Assembly (NCBI GenBank): GCA_963730225.1
Contig: CAVSQX010000004.1
Coordinates: forward strand, 1,488,001-1,552,000
Origin: CAVSQX01 sp963730225
GTDB lineage: Bacteria > Planctomycetota > Phycisphaerae > Tepidisphaerales > Tepidisphaeraceae
Length of the DNA: 64,000 nucleotides
Direction of reading: 5' to 3'
Shown here: positions 46,650 to 55,290 of the stretch, one piece after another
How the letters are laid out: each line of letters begins with the position of its first letter
Numbering within the stretch: the first letter of the stretch is position 1
The notes under the pieces: model-generated
What the model was told of the DNA's origin: nothing
The model's input: the letters and a program-made list of their open reading frames with translations, nothing else
The model's database searches: none
Translations under genes and position numbers: made by a program

Positions 46650-48197
46650 ATGAGTTTGATAGAAAAACCAATCACGGATGAACTGAGTCTCAAAAGCCAT
46701 CTGCCGGTCATGCGGCGGATTTCCCCCGGGACGGCGAAAAACCCGCGCCCGCCGTTTGCCATGCCGCCGGTGCGACCGCCGCGCTTTGCCAAGCGCGTGG
46801 TTGACATTACTTCCTGCGGAGCGGTCGCGGACGGAAAAAAATCCTGCACGGTGGCCATCGCCAAGGCGATCGACCTTTGCGCCGCCGCCGGCGGGGGCCG
46901 CGTCCTGATCCCCGCGGGCCACTGGCTAACCGGGCCGATCCATCTTCGCAGCAATGTCGAGCTGCATCTGGCCGAAGGGGCCGTCGTCGCTTTCAGCGCC
47001 GATCCGCAGGAATATCTTCCGCCCGTTTTCGTGCGCTGGGGCGGACAGGAATGCTTCAACTATTCCCCGCTGATCTATGCCAACGATTGCCGCAACATCG
47101 CCATCACCGGCGCGGGCCGGCTGCTGGGCGGCGGAAAACCGTGGTGGCTCTGGAAAGCCGCCGAAGCCCGCTCGCGCGCCCGGCTCAACCAGATGGTCGC
47201 CGATGGCACGCCCGTCGAGCAGCGCTGCTTCGGCGAAGACGAATTCCCGCTCCGCCCGCAACTGATCTGCGCCATCAACTGCGAGAAAGTGCTGTTCGAG
47301 GATTTCTCCATCGAAGAAGGCAGCCCGTTCTGGTCGCTGCACGTCGTTTACTGCCAGGGTGTGCTGATTCGGCGCGTGCAGATCCGCGCCTCCGAAGGCC
47401 CCAACAACGACGGCATCGTCATCGATTCCAGCCGCGATGTCATCGTCGAAGATTGCGACGTGCAGGCCCACGATGATTGCGTGGCCCTGAAATCCGGCAT
47501 GAACGAGGACGGCTGGCGCGTCGGCAGAACCACCGAAAACGTGATCGTCCGCCGGCTCCGCTGCACGGCCGGACACGGCGGACTTTCCATCGGCAGCGAA
47601 ATCGCCAGCCCCATCCGCAACGTCTTCGCTCACGATTGCCGCTTCGACGGCGTCGCCGCCGGCATTCGCCTCAAAGTTCCCCGCGGCCGCGGCGGCGCGG
47701 TGGAAGATGTGTTCATCCAGAACATCTCCATGGGCACGATCCCCGGCGACGCGATTCAAATGTCCACCGAAGGCGGCACGTTCGTCAAAGCCGACGGCAA
47801 ACCGCTGCCGCTGAAAAACATTCAGCTTCGCAACGTCACCTGCGAGCACGCCGCCTGCGCCGTGCGGATGATCGGTTTGCAGGACACGCCGTTCCGCCAG
47901 ATTCTGCTGGAGAATGTGAAGATCACCGCCGACGAGGGCCTCATCTGCACCGCCGCCAGCGCCCTGCGCATGGTGGATGTGCGAATCACCCCGCGCAACG
48001 GCCCGGTGCTTTCGTTGAAGGATTGCCAGCAGGTTTTGATCGACGGCTTGAACAGCGTCGACAGCCGAAGCGTTTTCCTCGATTTGCGCGGCCGCCAAAC
48101 GCAGGATGTTCGCCTCCGCGGCCGATCCGAAGCCGGCGCCCGTCCGGTGGTCGTGCTGGGAATCGACGTTCCGCGCGACGCCATCGTCCACGAATAG
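46650..48197 (+). CDS. GH28 polygalacturonase-like enzyme
   Basis: 515 residues. Beta-helix of GH28 with the catalytic motifs in order: EGPNNDGIVIDSSRDV (NND), VQAHDDCVALKSG (DD), CTAGHGGLSIGSEIAS (G-H-G) and AGIRLKVPRGRGG (R-x-K). The N-terminal part has the pectin-fold opening ITSCGAVADGKKSCTVAIAK. It hydrolyses alpha-1,4-galacturonosyl bonds, or similar bonds in rhamnogalacturonan. No clear signal peptide is visible, so intracellular processing of imported oligomers is possible. It lies between the XylR-type regulator and a DUF6785 transporter on the same strand. Confidence 0.92.
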   Translation: MSLIEKPITDELSLKSHLPVMRRISPGTAKNPRPPFAMPPVRPPRFAKRVVDITSCGAVADGKKSCTVAIAKAIDLCAAAGGGRVLIPAGHWLTGPIHLRSNVELHLAEGAVVAFSADPQEYLPPVFVRWGGQECFNYSPLIYANDCRNIAITGAGRLLGGGKPWWLWKAAEARSRARLNQMVADGTPVEQRCFGEDEFPLRPQLICAINCEKVLFEDFSIEEGSPFWSLHVVYCQGVLIRRVQIRASEGPNNDGIVIDSSRDVIVEDCDVQAHDDCVALKSGMNEDGWRVGRTTENVIVRRLRCTAGHGGLSIGSEIASPIRNVFAHDCRFDGVAAGIRLKVPRGRGGAVEDVFIQNISMGTIPGDAIQMSTEGGTFVKADGKPLPLKNIQLRNVTCEHAACAVRMIGLQDTPFRQILLENVKITADEGLICTAASALRMVDVRITPRNGPVLSLKDCQQVLIDGLNSVDSRSVFLDLRGRQTQDVRLRGRSEAGARPVVVLGIDVPRDAIVHE

Positions 48198-48251
48198 TTC
48201 GCTCCAACCCTTTCCCATTTCGATTTTGCTCCGCATGATGTCCGGCAATTC

Positions 48252-50238
48252 ATGGCCGATGAGCCCCGAAGCATCACCTGGCGCAGCCTCCTGCTTGGCA
48301 GCTTGGCTGCCATCGCCGTCTGCGCGCTGACTCCGCTGAACGATTTCATTCTTTCCGATACCAGCCTTTGCGTCGGCTTCATGCCGCTGATCGCGGTGGT
48401 GCTGCTTTTCGTGTTGGTAGTCGCCATCAACGCACCGCTGCGAAAACTCGCCCCGCGCCACGCTCTGCGCAGCGGCGAAATGGGCGTCGTCGTGCTCATG
48501 ATGCTCGTCGCCTGCGGGCTGCCCAACTGGGGATTGATGCGGTTTTTCGTGCCGACGCCCGTCGCCCCGTTCCACGTCGGCGCGCTCGATCCGTCATTCT
48601 GGAAATCCTTCGTCGCCATGGATCTCCCCAAGTGGCTCTTTCCCGTGCCCGATGTCAAAAACGGCCGCACCAGCACCGTCGCGCTCTGGTTCTACAGCCG
48701 CGTGCCCAACGGCGAATCGATTCCGTACCGTGCCTGGCTGGCTCCGCTGATTTCCTGGGGAATTTTCGCCGCTGCCATGCTGGCCACGCTGACGGCCATC
48801 GCCCGGCTGGTGCTCGATCAATGGGCCATCAACGAGCGGCTTTCATTTCCGCTGGTGCAAGTGCAGGCCGCTCTCATCGAACCGGCCGAGCCGGGTTTCG
48901 CCTTCAACCGCATCTTCCGCAGCCGACTGATGTGGATCGGCCTGGGAACGGTCTTGGCAATCCACGTGCTCTCATGTTTGAACGCCTATTTCCCCGGCCA
49001 TTTTCCCACGATTCCAACCCGCTTCGATCTAAGCGGACTTTTCTCCAACGAGCCGTGGGTTTACCTGCGCCCGAAATTCAAAAAAGCGACACTCTCCTTC
49101 ATCATCGTCGGCGTCACCTTCTTCATCCGCTCCCGCGCAGGCCTTCAGCCTCTGGGCGTGGTTCGTCATCGTGAATCTCGTCGAGATGCAGCGCGGAATG
49201 CAGCAGACCGAATTTCCCCCCGCCGCCTGGGGCGATCAGCACCTGGGCGCCTGCGTCGCATTCGTCGGCGGAATTCTCTGGATCGGCCGGCATCACTGGC
49301 TCGCCGTGCTGCGCAGCGCTTTGGGACTCAGCTCCACCGGAAAACACCGCTTCGCATTCTGGATGGCCGCCGGTGGAATCGCGGTGATGCTGGCGTGGCT
49401 CTGCTTCGTCGGCGTGCACTGGTGGGCCGCCGCGATGATCGTCCTCTTCATCGTGATGGCCCACCTGGTCGTCGCCCGCGTAGTCGCCGAAACCGGGCTC
49501 CCCTACTACCGAACCGCCATGACCGTCTCGCAGGTTTATTCCAACATGTCGCCCAAATGGTTCACCATGCGCGACATCTGGTTTTCCGCCGTCTTCACCG
49601 TGCTCGGCCCGCAAACCACCCGCGACAGCGTGATGACCTTCACCACCACCGGCCTGGGCGTCGCCAAGGAAATGGGCGTCGAGAAAAATAAAAAACGCTG
49701 GCTCGGCGCAGCCATCGCCCTCTCCGTAATCCTCGGCTCCGCCGCCGCAGGATTCACCACGCTCTACTGCCAATACTCCTATCCCACTCCCGGCTCGCGC
49801 GATGAATCGCCGATCCGCAACAATTTCGGCGCCGACTACATCCCCCGCCGCGACATCGCTTCCGCCGTCGATCAATTCGCCACCGGCCGATTCGCCCCCA
49901 AGCAGCACAATTCCTATCTGCACCTGTCCATCGGATTTTTTGGCACCATCGCCCTGGAATTCGCCTCCCTCCGCTGGGCCAGTTGGCCCTTGCTGCCGGT
50001 CGGTTACGTGGCCAGCTACGGCGTCTTCATCGAAGACGCCTGGTTCTCCGTCTTCGTCGGCTGGCTGCTCAAAATCCTCATCGTCCGCTTCGGCGGCGCG
50101 AGCCTTTTTCAAAAAGCCAAACCCTTTTTCATCGGCATCATCTTCGGCGAAGGCCTGGCCGCGGGAATCTGGCTGCTCATCAACGCCATCATCGTGCTCA
50201 ACGGCGGCACGCCGCAGACGGTGCGGTTTTTGCTGTAA
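48252..50238 (+). CDS. DUF6785/DUF6784 family transporter-like protein (one frameshift)
   Basis: About 661 residues. Start MADEPRSITWRSLLLGSLAA. N-terminal helices with LRSGEMGVVVLMMLVACGLPN and the conserved INERLSFPLVQVQAAL segment. The first frame is lost after FFIRSRAGL near 49140-49143. Deleting one base restores FFIRSRAGFSLWAWFVIVNL, after which VEMQRGMQQTEFPPAAWGDQ and AETGLPYYRTAMTVSQVYSN complete the DUF6784-like half to 50238. A polytopic membrane protein related to OPT transporters. Its place after GH28 suggests uptake of oligogalacturonides or a similar product; this is an inference. Confidence 0.82.
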
Positions 50239-50263
50239 TCGAATCTCACCTTTCCCGCTTCAC

Positions 50264-50282
50264 GCCGGCCCAGAAGGCCGGC
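50264..50282 (+). terminator. Possible terminator hairpin after DUF6785 gene
   Basis: GCCGGCC, loop CAGAA, GGCCGGC: a 7-bp perfect stem followed by CTTCCCC rather than a T-run. It is weak evidence for intrinsic termination. Confidence 0.3.
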
Positions 50283-50386
50283 CTTCCCCGCGCACTTCCG
50301 TCAACCGCTGCCCATCCCCAGGCCCAACCCCAACACGAATTCGTTTTACGTCGCGCGAACTCACTCGTAAATTCGCAATTCACCTG

Positions 50387-50707
50387 GTGCAAGAATCACC
50401 AAAGAAAGTCAACTACGCTTCCCCGCCTCCCGTCGACGAACGCGGGTCCGGTTTTCTGGAGAGGAATCCGCTGTGGATCTGTTTGATCGGATCCATCCTT
50501 CTCATCGTTATCATAAGCGCGGTTGGTTTCTTCATAATGGTTTGCCGCGCGACCGCCAATTGGCCACCCCCAATTAAAGCAGGTATCGAGACACAGTCCA
50601 ATCCGACGCCAGCCCCAGGATTTTTCGCCAATCCGCCACGCAGACCCGTCGCTCGCGCCTCCTCGTGCACGCCGATCGAAGTAATCTTTATCAGAGAACC
50701 ACAATAA
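50387..50707 (+). CDS. Small single-pass membrane protein (hypothetical)
   Basis: From a GTG at 50387: 106 residues with one strong hydrophobic helix (LWICLIGSILLIVIISAVGF) preceded by a polar N-terminus and followed by a Pro-rich tail. No family recognised and no good ribosome binding site seen. The helix is convincing, but the 515-bp spacer could be partly non-coding. The start could lie elsewhere. Confidence 0.4.
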   Translation: MQESPKKVNYASPPPVDERGSGFLERNPLWICLIGSILLIVIISAVGFFIMVCRATANWPPPIKAGIETQSNPTPAPGFFANPPRRPVARASSCTPIEVIFIREPQ

Positions 50708-50753
50708 TTTTATTCCAATCGGCAATTGGAAATCGGCAATCGGCAATGAATTC

Positions 50754-52613
50754 CTAAAACCCCTTCGTCGCCGTGTCATCCACATCGCACTTGGCTTCGT
50801 CCACATCCAGCCAGATCTCCCCCGTTCCATTCATCACGATTCCCCACGAAATACTCGTCGCCTTCTCCGGCACATCCACGACGCCGCTGTATTGTGCCCA
50901 ATCACGCGTACCCCGCAGCGGTCGGTGGCCAATCTGACCATCCGAGGCGATTTTACCGCTGGGCCCAAACACGCTGATCCACACCCCACTTCCGCCCGAC
51001 ACATTCCGCGATTTCATCCAGACCGTCACCGTCATGCGATTGCCCGCAAACCGCTCCACGTTAAATTCATCTCGATCGTAGCTGAACCATTGTTTCCCCG
51101 TTGCATCCGGTCCTGACGAAATATGAATCGTCGCATGCCCGTCATGCTGCACCTGCGGGTCCAGAACAGCCGTGTAATTGGCGGCAAAAAAACTCCACGG
51201 ATGCCACGGACCGACATCGGTCAGCGCAACATCCGGACCCACGGCTTGCAGCCGAAAATCGTCGGACCACACTTCCCCTTTCCCGTACATGAACGATACC
51301 ACGCCGATCGCTGTCGTCTCGGCCGGAACATCAACGACGATTTCCGCCAACGTCCAGTCAGTTGTCCCATGAACCGGCCGCCCCGGCATGTCATCGCTCA
51401 GCAGCGTTTTGCCGTCTTTGCCCAGCGCGACTAATTCCATCCCGCACCACTGCTCGACATCCCTGGTCTTGAGCCATCCCGACAACCGAACGCGCTTCCC
51501 GTGCAGATCGTTATAGGGACCCAGAAAAACACGCTGCGCCGCATTCTGATTGTTCGGATTGTATTGAGGCAACAGAGATTTGATGTAACCCGCCGGCACG
51601 GAATTGGCCGTTCGCTTCGTGTCGGGATCAAGTCCGATCGAATACTCGTTTGGCCGGGCATTGCCTCTGAACAGTAAATTGGGAATCCGATAGCTCGAAT
51701 CGTCCACAACCGGAGCCGTCGCCGGTGGTTTCTGCGGCGGGGAAACCGGCGCCGGAGCGGCGGGAACCGCGCTGGCCGGCGTAGTTGCGTCTGCCGGTGC
51801 GGGCGTTTGCGCCTGCGCTAAAACCGCCGTGCCCGTCGAAGCGTGGAAAAACGACAAACCCGCCGCGATAACCAGCAGCGCCAGACACGCCGCCATCACC
51901 GCGGTCTTCATCGCAAACAGATTCATTTTGAACACGATGCCCTTGGCCATCGGCGTCAGACACGTTGCAGCCGTCGAAGCCGATGACGCCAACGAACCAA
52001 CCAACGAGGCCGGCGCACTGACCACTCCGTGCCGCACAAGCAAATCCCCCAGCACCATCGCCGAAAGCCCTCCCGCATTTCCCTGCCCCTCCAGCAACCC
52101 ACGCAGCCGATGAATCGCCCGGCTCAATCGCTTCTGCGACGCCTCCAGCGAAATCCCCAGCGTCGCGGCAATTTCCGGATGCGTCTTCTGTTCATAAAAC
52201 CGCAGCAGAATCGCCGCCCGATCGCGCACCCCCAGCCGATCCAGCGCCGGCTCCAGGTCCGACTCGATATCCATCCAGGCAACGGCCGACGCTTGCAGAG
52301 CCCGATCCGCTTTCATCGCCGCCGCCTCCAATTCATATCGCCTGCGCCGGCTGCGATCGCGCACCATCCTCAGCGCGCAGAATCGCGCCGCCTGATACAG
52401 CCACGGACTGATTGTTTTCTGTTTGACCAGCCTCGGCGCTTTTCGGGCCAGCGCCAGGAACACCGCCTGCGTCGCATCCTCCGCCAGCGCCGCATCCCCC
52501 AGCCGCCGTCGGCACACCGAATAAACCCAATGCGAGTGCCGCCCAACCAGCTCCCCGAACGCTGCCTGGGACTTCTCCCTCACGAACTTTTGCAAAAGCG
52601 GCCCGTCTTCCAC
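50754..52613 (-). CDS. ECF sigma factor fused to membrane anchor and beta-sandwich domains
   Basis: I prefer a GTG start at 52613 because GGGGAGG lies just before it and the 22 codons upstream (to ATG 52679) read as Gly/Trp-rich non-protein. Region 2: AAFGELVGRHSHWVYSVCRR, DAALAEDATQAVFLALAR. Region 4: LGVRDRAAILLRFYEQKTHP with helix-turn-helix EIAATLGISLEASQKRLSRA. Then a membrane helix (KTAVMAACLALLVIAAGLSF), a Pro/Ala linker, and two related domains of about 110 residues resembling carbohydrate-binding beta sandwiches (VRLSGWLKTRDVEQWCG, MTVTVWMKSRNVSGGSG). The outer part may sense a ligand and control the sigma part; this is an inference. Confidence 0.85.
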   Translation of the reverse strand: MEDGPLLQKFVREKSQAAFGELVGRHSHWVYSVCRRRLGDAALAEDATQAVFLALARKAPRLVKQKTISPWLYQAARFCALRMVRDRSRRRRYELEAAAMKADRALQASAVAWMDIESDLEPALDRLGVRDRAAILLRFYEQKTHPEIAATLGISLEASQKRLSRAIHRLRGLLEGQGNAGGLSAMVLGDLLVRHGVVSAPASLVGSLASSASTAATCLTPMAKGIVFKMNLFAMKTAVMAACLALLVIAAGLSFFHASTGTAVLAQAQTPAPADATTPASAVPAAPAPVSPPQKPPATAPVVDDSSYRIPNLLFRGNARPNEYSIGLDPDTKRTANSVPAGYIKSLLPQYNPNNQNAAQRVFLGPYNDLHGKRVRLSGWLKTRDVEQWCGMELVALGKDGKTLLSDDMPGRPVHGTTDWTLAEIVVDVPAETTAIGVVSFMYGKGEVWSDDFRLQAVGPDVALTDVGPWHPWSFFAANYTAVLDPQVQHDGHATIHISSGPDATGKQWFSYDRDEFNVERFAGNRMTVTVWMKSRNVSGGSGVWISVFGPSGKIASDGQIGHRPLRGTRDWAQYSGVVDVPEKATSISWGIVMNGTGEIWLDVDEAKCDVDDTATKGF

Positions 52614-52744
52614 ATTGCCTCCCCACCATACCCCCGCCCACCCCCCAACCCTGACACCACCATGCTCTTCTTTATTCAATCTTCGTCATCGATTCGTCAT
52701 TTGAATTTCGTCATTCATTTTTCCCATCTGTGCCAATAAACTCG

Positions 52745-53399
52745 TCACAGCTTCACCGCCCCAAAAATCCCGATGTAATATTCCCGCAAATCCCCCGCCG
52801 CTCCACCGCCAAAATCCATGTGCCCGCCTTCCAGGTACGAGCCCTCGATCCCGAACACTCCCGTGCCCGCCTGCCCGCCGACGCGCAGAAAGACCTTTCC
52901 ATATCCTGTCGTTGAATTGGCGCTGTACCAAAGCGCCGGTACTGCTGTTGAGGTTCAGAAACCCAAACGCCCCGCCGCCGCAGATGCCCGGCTCGATGAA
53001 AATATTCTGATCCTTCCCAAAGCACTGCCGCCAGCTCAGCCGCAGCTCCGGCTCCAGCAACCACAACGGCACACTGCTGCTGCCGGTGATGACAAGCCCA
53101 CCGCTGCCCGTGCTGATCGTTCGGACCGAATTATCCAGCACCAGCGACGCTCCCACATCCACCCCGATGCGCAGCTGCGGCACCACCCGTATCGGCCCGA
53201 TGCTCAGCGATGAATCAAAGTGGAGCGCGCTCTGATCGTCGACCGCCGCCGAGTTCAAGCTGATGTTCGAATACCCCACGCTCGCCGAAAACTCCGGCCC
53301 CCCCTGCGACGGCCCTAACTGCCCCCAGGCCCTGGAAGCGCTCCCCGCCATCAGCATTCCGACGACAATCAACAACGAGCGAACAGGCAACCGAGCCAT
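52745..53399 (-). CDS. Secreted hypothetical beta protein (one frameshift)
   Basis: The start at 53399 is preceded by AGGAGA and opens a signal peptide (MARLPVRSLLIVVGMLMAGS). The mature chain (EFSASVGYSNISLNSAAVDD, VVPQLRIGVDVGASL) alternates polar and hydrophobic residues like an outer-membrane beta-barrel. Near 52950-52957 the frame shifts. The corrected frame reads ALWYSANSTTGYGKVFLRVG through DLREYYIGIFGAVKL to 52745, and the length is one base over. A porin-like or outer-membrane protein is likely, function unknown. The uncorrected frame ends in an Arg-rich non-protein tail. Confidence 0.6.
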
Positions 53400-53700
53400 A
53401 CTGGTCTCCTGGAAATAGTTGCGGTAGACGCTACCCGCCGATGGTTGCGCAAGGCAAACAATGGGCACTTGCACGTCAAGCACGCTTTTCCCGGTCATTT
53501 TCGGATACGCCGTGCGACAAATGCGACACTTTCGAAAAATGGATAGCATCCACTAATCTCCAAGTCGCGGTGGGGCACGGCGTTGCAAATGTAGCAATAT
53601 TTTACAGGAAAAATCATGTCGCATACATGATTTTTCTTGATATTGTTCGCCACTTCTGTTAGCATATTGTTCGGTTCTATTCAACTGAAAGGAGCGCGAT
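53400..53700. other. Divergent spacer before the accessory islet
   Basis: 301 bp, clearly richer in A+T in its right half than its surroundings. It holds the candidate promoter at 53637-53665 and an AAAGGAG ribosome site (about 53688-53694). No gene seen. Confidence 0.5.
53637..53665 (+). promoter_or_regulatory. Candidate sigma70-type promoter
   Basis: TTGATA, a 17-bp spacer and TAGCAT, 35 bp upstream of the HTH gene at 53701, in an AT-rich stretch. Its form is closer to the sigma70 consensus than is usual in this GC-rich window. Confidence 0.35.
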
Positions 53701-54180
53701 ATGGAACAAGGTTCGAGTCATGAGATGGTAAAGGGCAACAATGGGACGGAGCTGGGGCCGGAGCAGGAGGCGGCACTGAAGTTGTTGACCGCCGGGAAAT
53801 CTGTGGTGGAGGTGGCGGGGGAAATGGGGATTCATCGGGCGACGCTGTATCGGTGGATCAAAACCAATGCGGTTTTCGCGGCGGCGTACAACCAGTGGCA
53901 CGAGCAGATGCGGCAGGTCTCATACTCGCGGCTGATGACGATGGCGGAGAAGGCGGGCGATGCGCTGGAGAAGGCGCTGGAAGCGGGAGATGGGAAACTG
54001 GCGATGCGATATTTCGAGAAGATGGGATTGGCGAAGGAGCGGGCGGTCGGGCCGACGGAGGCGGAGGAGGTGATGGCGGAGCGGGAGATGGAAGGGAAAC
54101 GGAAGAGGATGAAGCGGAAGAAGGAGATCGGAGATATCAAGTACGAGGAGATGCAGGCGGAGTTGATGGGGGGGATGTGA
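53701..54180 (+). CDS. Helix-turn-helix protein of phage terminase small-subunit type
   Basis: 159 residues. AAAGGAG lies upstream of ATG 53701. Residues about 25-60 form a helix-turn-helix (AGKSVVEVAGEMGIHRATLYRWIKT), followed by a helical region (SYSRLMTMAEKAGDALEKAL) and a Lys/Glu-rich C-terminus. This resembles the phBC6A51-like HTH family related to terminase small subunits, which is scattered in planctomycete genomes. No large terminase or capsid gene follows, so it is probably a domesticated or remnant phage element. DNA binding is predicted. Confidence 0.65.
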   Translation: MEQGSSHEMVKGNNGTELGPEQEAALKLLTAGKSVVEVAGEMGIHRATLYRWIKTNAVFAAAYNQWHEQMRQVSYSRLMTMAEKAGDALEKALEAGDGKLAMRYFEKMGLAKERAVGPTEAEEVMAEREMEGKRKRMKRKKEIGDIKYEEMQAELMGGM

Positions 54181-54202
54181 AAGAGATTGATGATTGGGGA
54201 AG

Positions 54203-54358
54203 GCACGAAGGCACGGAGGGACGGAGGCACGGAGGGGGGAGGGAATGCAACTCTCAACGCTCAACTCTCAACGCTCAACGTTGAAGTGGAGGAATTGGGA
54301 GGTGTTGATTGCCGATTGGGGGAGGGGATTCACCACTGAGACACGGAGGACACGGAGA
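54203..54358. repeat. Short degenerate direct repeats (GCACGGAGG and CAACTCTCAACGCT)
   Basis: GCACGAAGG, GCACGGAGG, GACGGAGG and GCACGGAGG run in tandem at 54203-54235. CAACTCTCAACGCT is exactly duplicated at 54248-54275 and followed by the palindrome TCAACGTTGA (54275-54284). ACACGGAGG/ACACGGAGA recur at 54341-54358. The whole 54181-54542 spacer (362 bp) is otherwise without a gene. Such simple repeats are common in intergenic DNA of environmental bacteria. Confidence 0.6.
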
Positions 54359-54542
54359 AGCAATTTGAGTTAATGCGACTCAACACGCAACGGTGAAGCG
54401 GGCGCGGAGAACGGCGAGCGGGCTCGCTGGCTACACGAGGGAGAATTCGGCCGCTGGTGGAGGTTGGGAGAAAGGCGTAAGATTTTGCGGATGGGGCAGG
54501 TTAATTGCTTTGAGAGCGGGGGTGCGATGCCGGTGAGGAGAA

Positions 54543-54872
54543 GTGGAGCGGAAAGCGGTCATGCGGCGGATCACGGACTGTTTTGGCCGGATCGTCCGTC
54601 TGACCGACGAGCGGTTGGCGCACATTCTGGAACACGCGGAAATGCGCGGGCTGGAAACCCAGATCGAGAAGGTGCTGCGCGAGCCAGAACTGGTGCGGCG
54701 GTCGAAGGCTGACGCGGATGCAAGGCTTTTCTATGCCTATTATTCGCAGACGGTGGTTGGGGGGAAGTGGCTGTGCGTGGTGGTGAAATACACGGATGCG
54801 GACGCTTTTGTGGTGACGGCGTATCTGACGGACAAGCCCAAAGCTGGAGAAGACCTATGGCCGACAAAGTGA
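54543..54872 (+). CDS. Putative BECR-fold (PBECR2-like) nuclease
   Basis: 109 residues from GTG 54543 (ATG 54561 is an alternative). The pattern LTDERLAHILEHAEM, a middle HEAD-like segment, RLFYAYYSQTVVGGKWLCVV and FVVTAYLTDKPKAGEDLW resembles small RelE/Barnase-EndoU-ColicinE5 (BECR) fold nucleases found in phage islands. The stop overlaps a DUF2283 gene by 16 bp. That pairing suggests a toxin-antitoxin-like module. Nuclease activity is inferred from the fold and not demonstrated. Confidence 0.6.
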   Translation: MERKAVMRRITDCFGRIVRLTDERLAHILEHAEMRGLETQIEKVLREPELVRRSKADADARLFYAYYSQTVVGGKWLCVVVKYTDADAFVVTAYLTDKPKAGEDLWPTK

Positions 54873-55066
54873 AAATCTGGTTTGACGCAGAGGCGGACTT
54901 TCTGGAAGTGCGGTTTTCGGATGAGCCGGGATATGAGAAAGCGACGAAGCATGATGCGGTGATGGAGCGCGTGGATGCGCAGGGGGCGGTGATTGGATTC
55001 AGCATTCTTGGAGTGAGCCGATTTAAGAAGGACAAGCCGCTGGAGGCCGATCTGTCGGCGGCATGA
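54857..55066 (+). CDS. DUF2283 family small protein
   Basis: 69 residues (MADKVKIWFDAEADFLEVRF). The DUF2283 pattern is clear: D.EAD.L.V.F, then MERVDAQGAVIGFSILGVSR. It is a compact beta protein of unknown activity, often beside small BECR-like or DUF4258-like genes. It overlaps the putative nuclease gene by 16 bp, so the two are co-translated. An antitoxin role is plausible but unproven. Confidence 0.8.
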   Translation: MADKVKIWFDAEADFLEVRFSDEPGYEKATKHDAVMERVDAQGAVIGFSILGVSRFKKDKPLEADLSAA

Positions 55067-55231
55067 GCGGGGTTTGGGAGGGGCGGGGATGATCTAGATG
55101 AGGGGTTGCTATTTGATGCGCAGGGGCGGCAGGCCAAGGGGTGGACGAATAAGCTGGTCTGGCGGCCGATGCGGGAGGAGATTGAGAAACAGGGCGGGCT
55201 GAAGCTGATCGAAACCTCAGTTAGAAGGTGA
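55067..55231 (+). pseudogene. Possible protein fragment
   Basis: In the same frame as DUF2283, after its stop, the codons read DEGLLFDAQGRQAKGWTNK and LVWRPMREEIEKQGGLKLIE up to TGA at 55229. The composition is protein-like, but there is no good start or ribosome site. It is likely the C-terminal remnant of a lost gene of the accessory islet; identity unknown. Confidence 0.3.
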
Positions 55232-55290
55232 CTGTCGAGCAGTGCCGCGACTCTCGGTACAATCGCTGACCGTTTAGGCATCTTTTCACC

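Noticed and set aside
46926..48575. 549-codon open frame opposite GH28
   Set aside because: Low-complexity Asp/Ala/Gly-rich shadow; GH28 motifs lie on the plus strand.
53701..54180. Start of an intact prophage
   Set aside because: Only a terminase-small-subunit-like HTH protein is present; no portal, capsid, tail or integrase gene follows.
54203..54360. Possible CRISPR array because of short direct repeats
   Set aside because: Repeats are only 9-14 bases, adjacent to each other without regular spacers, and no cas genes are nearby.
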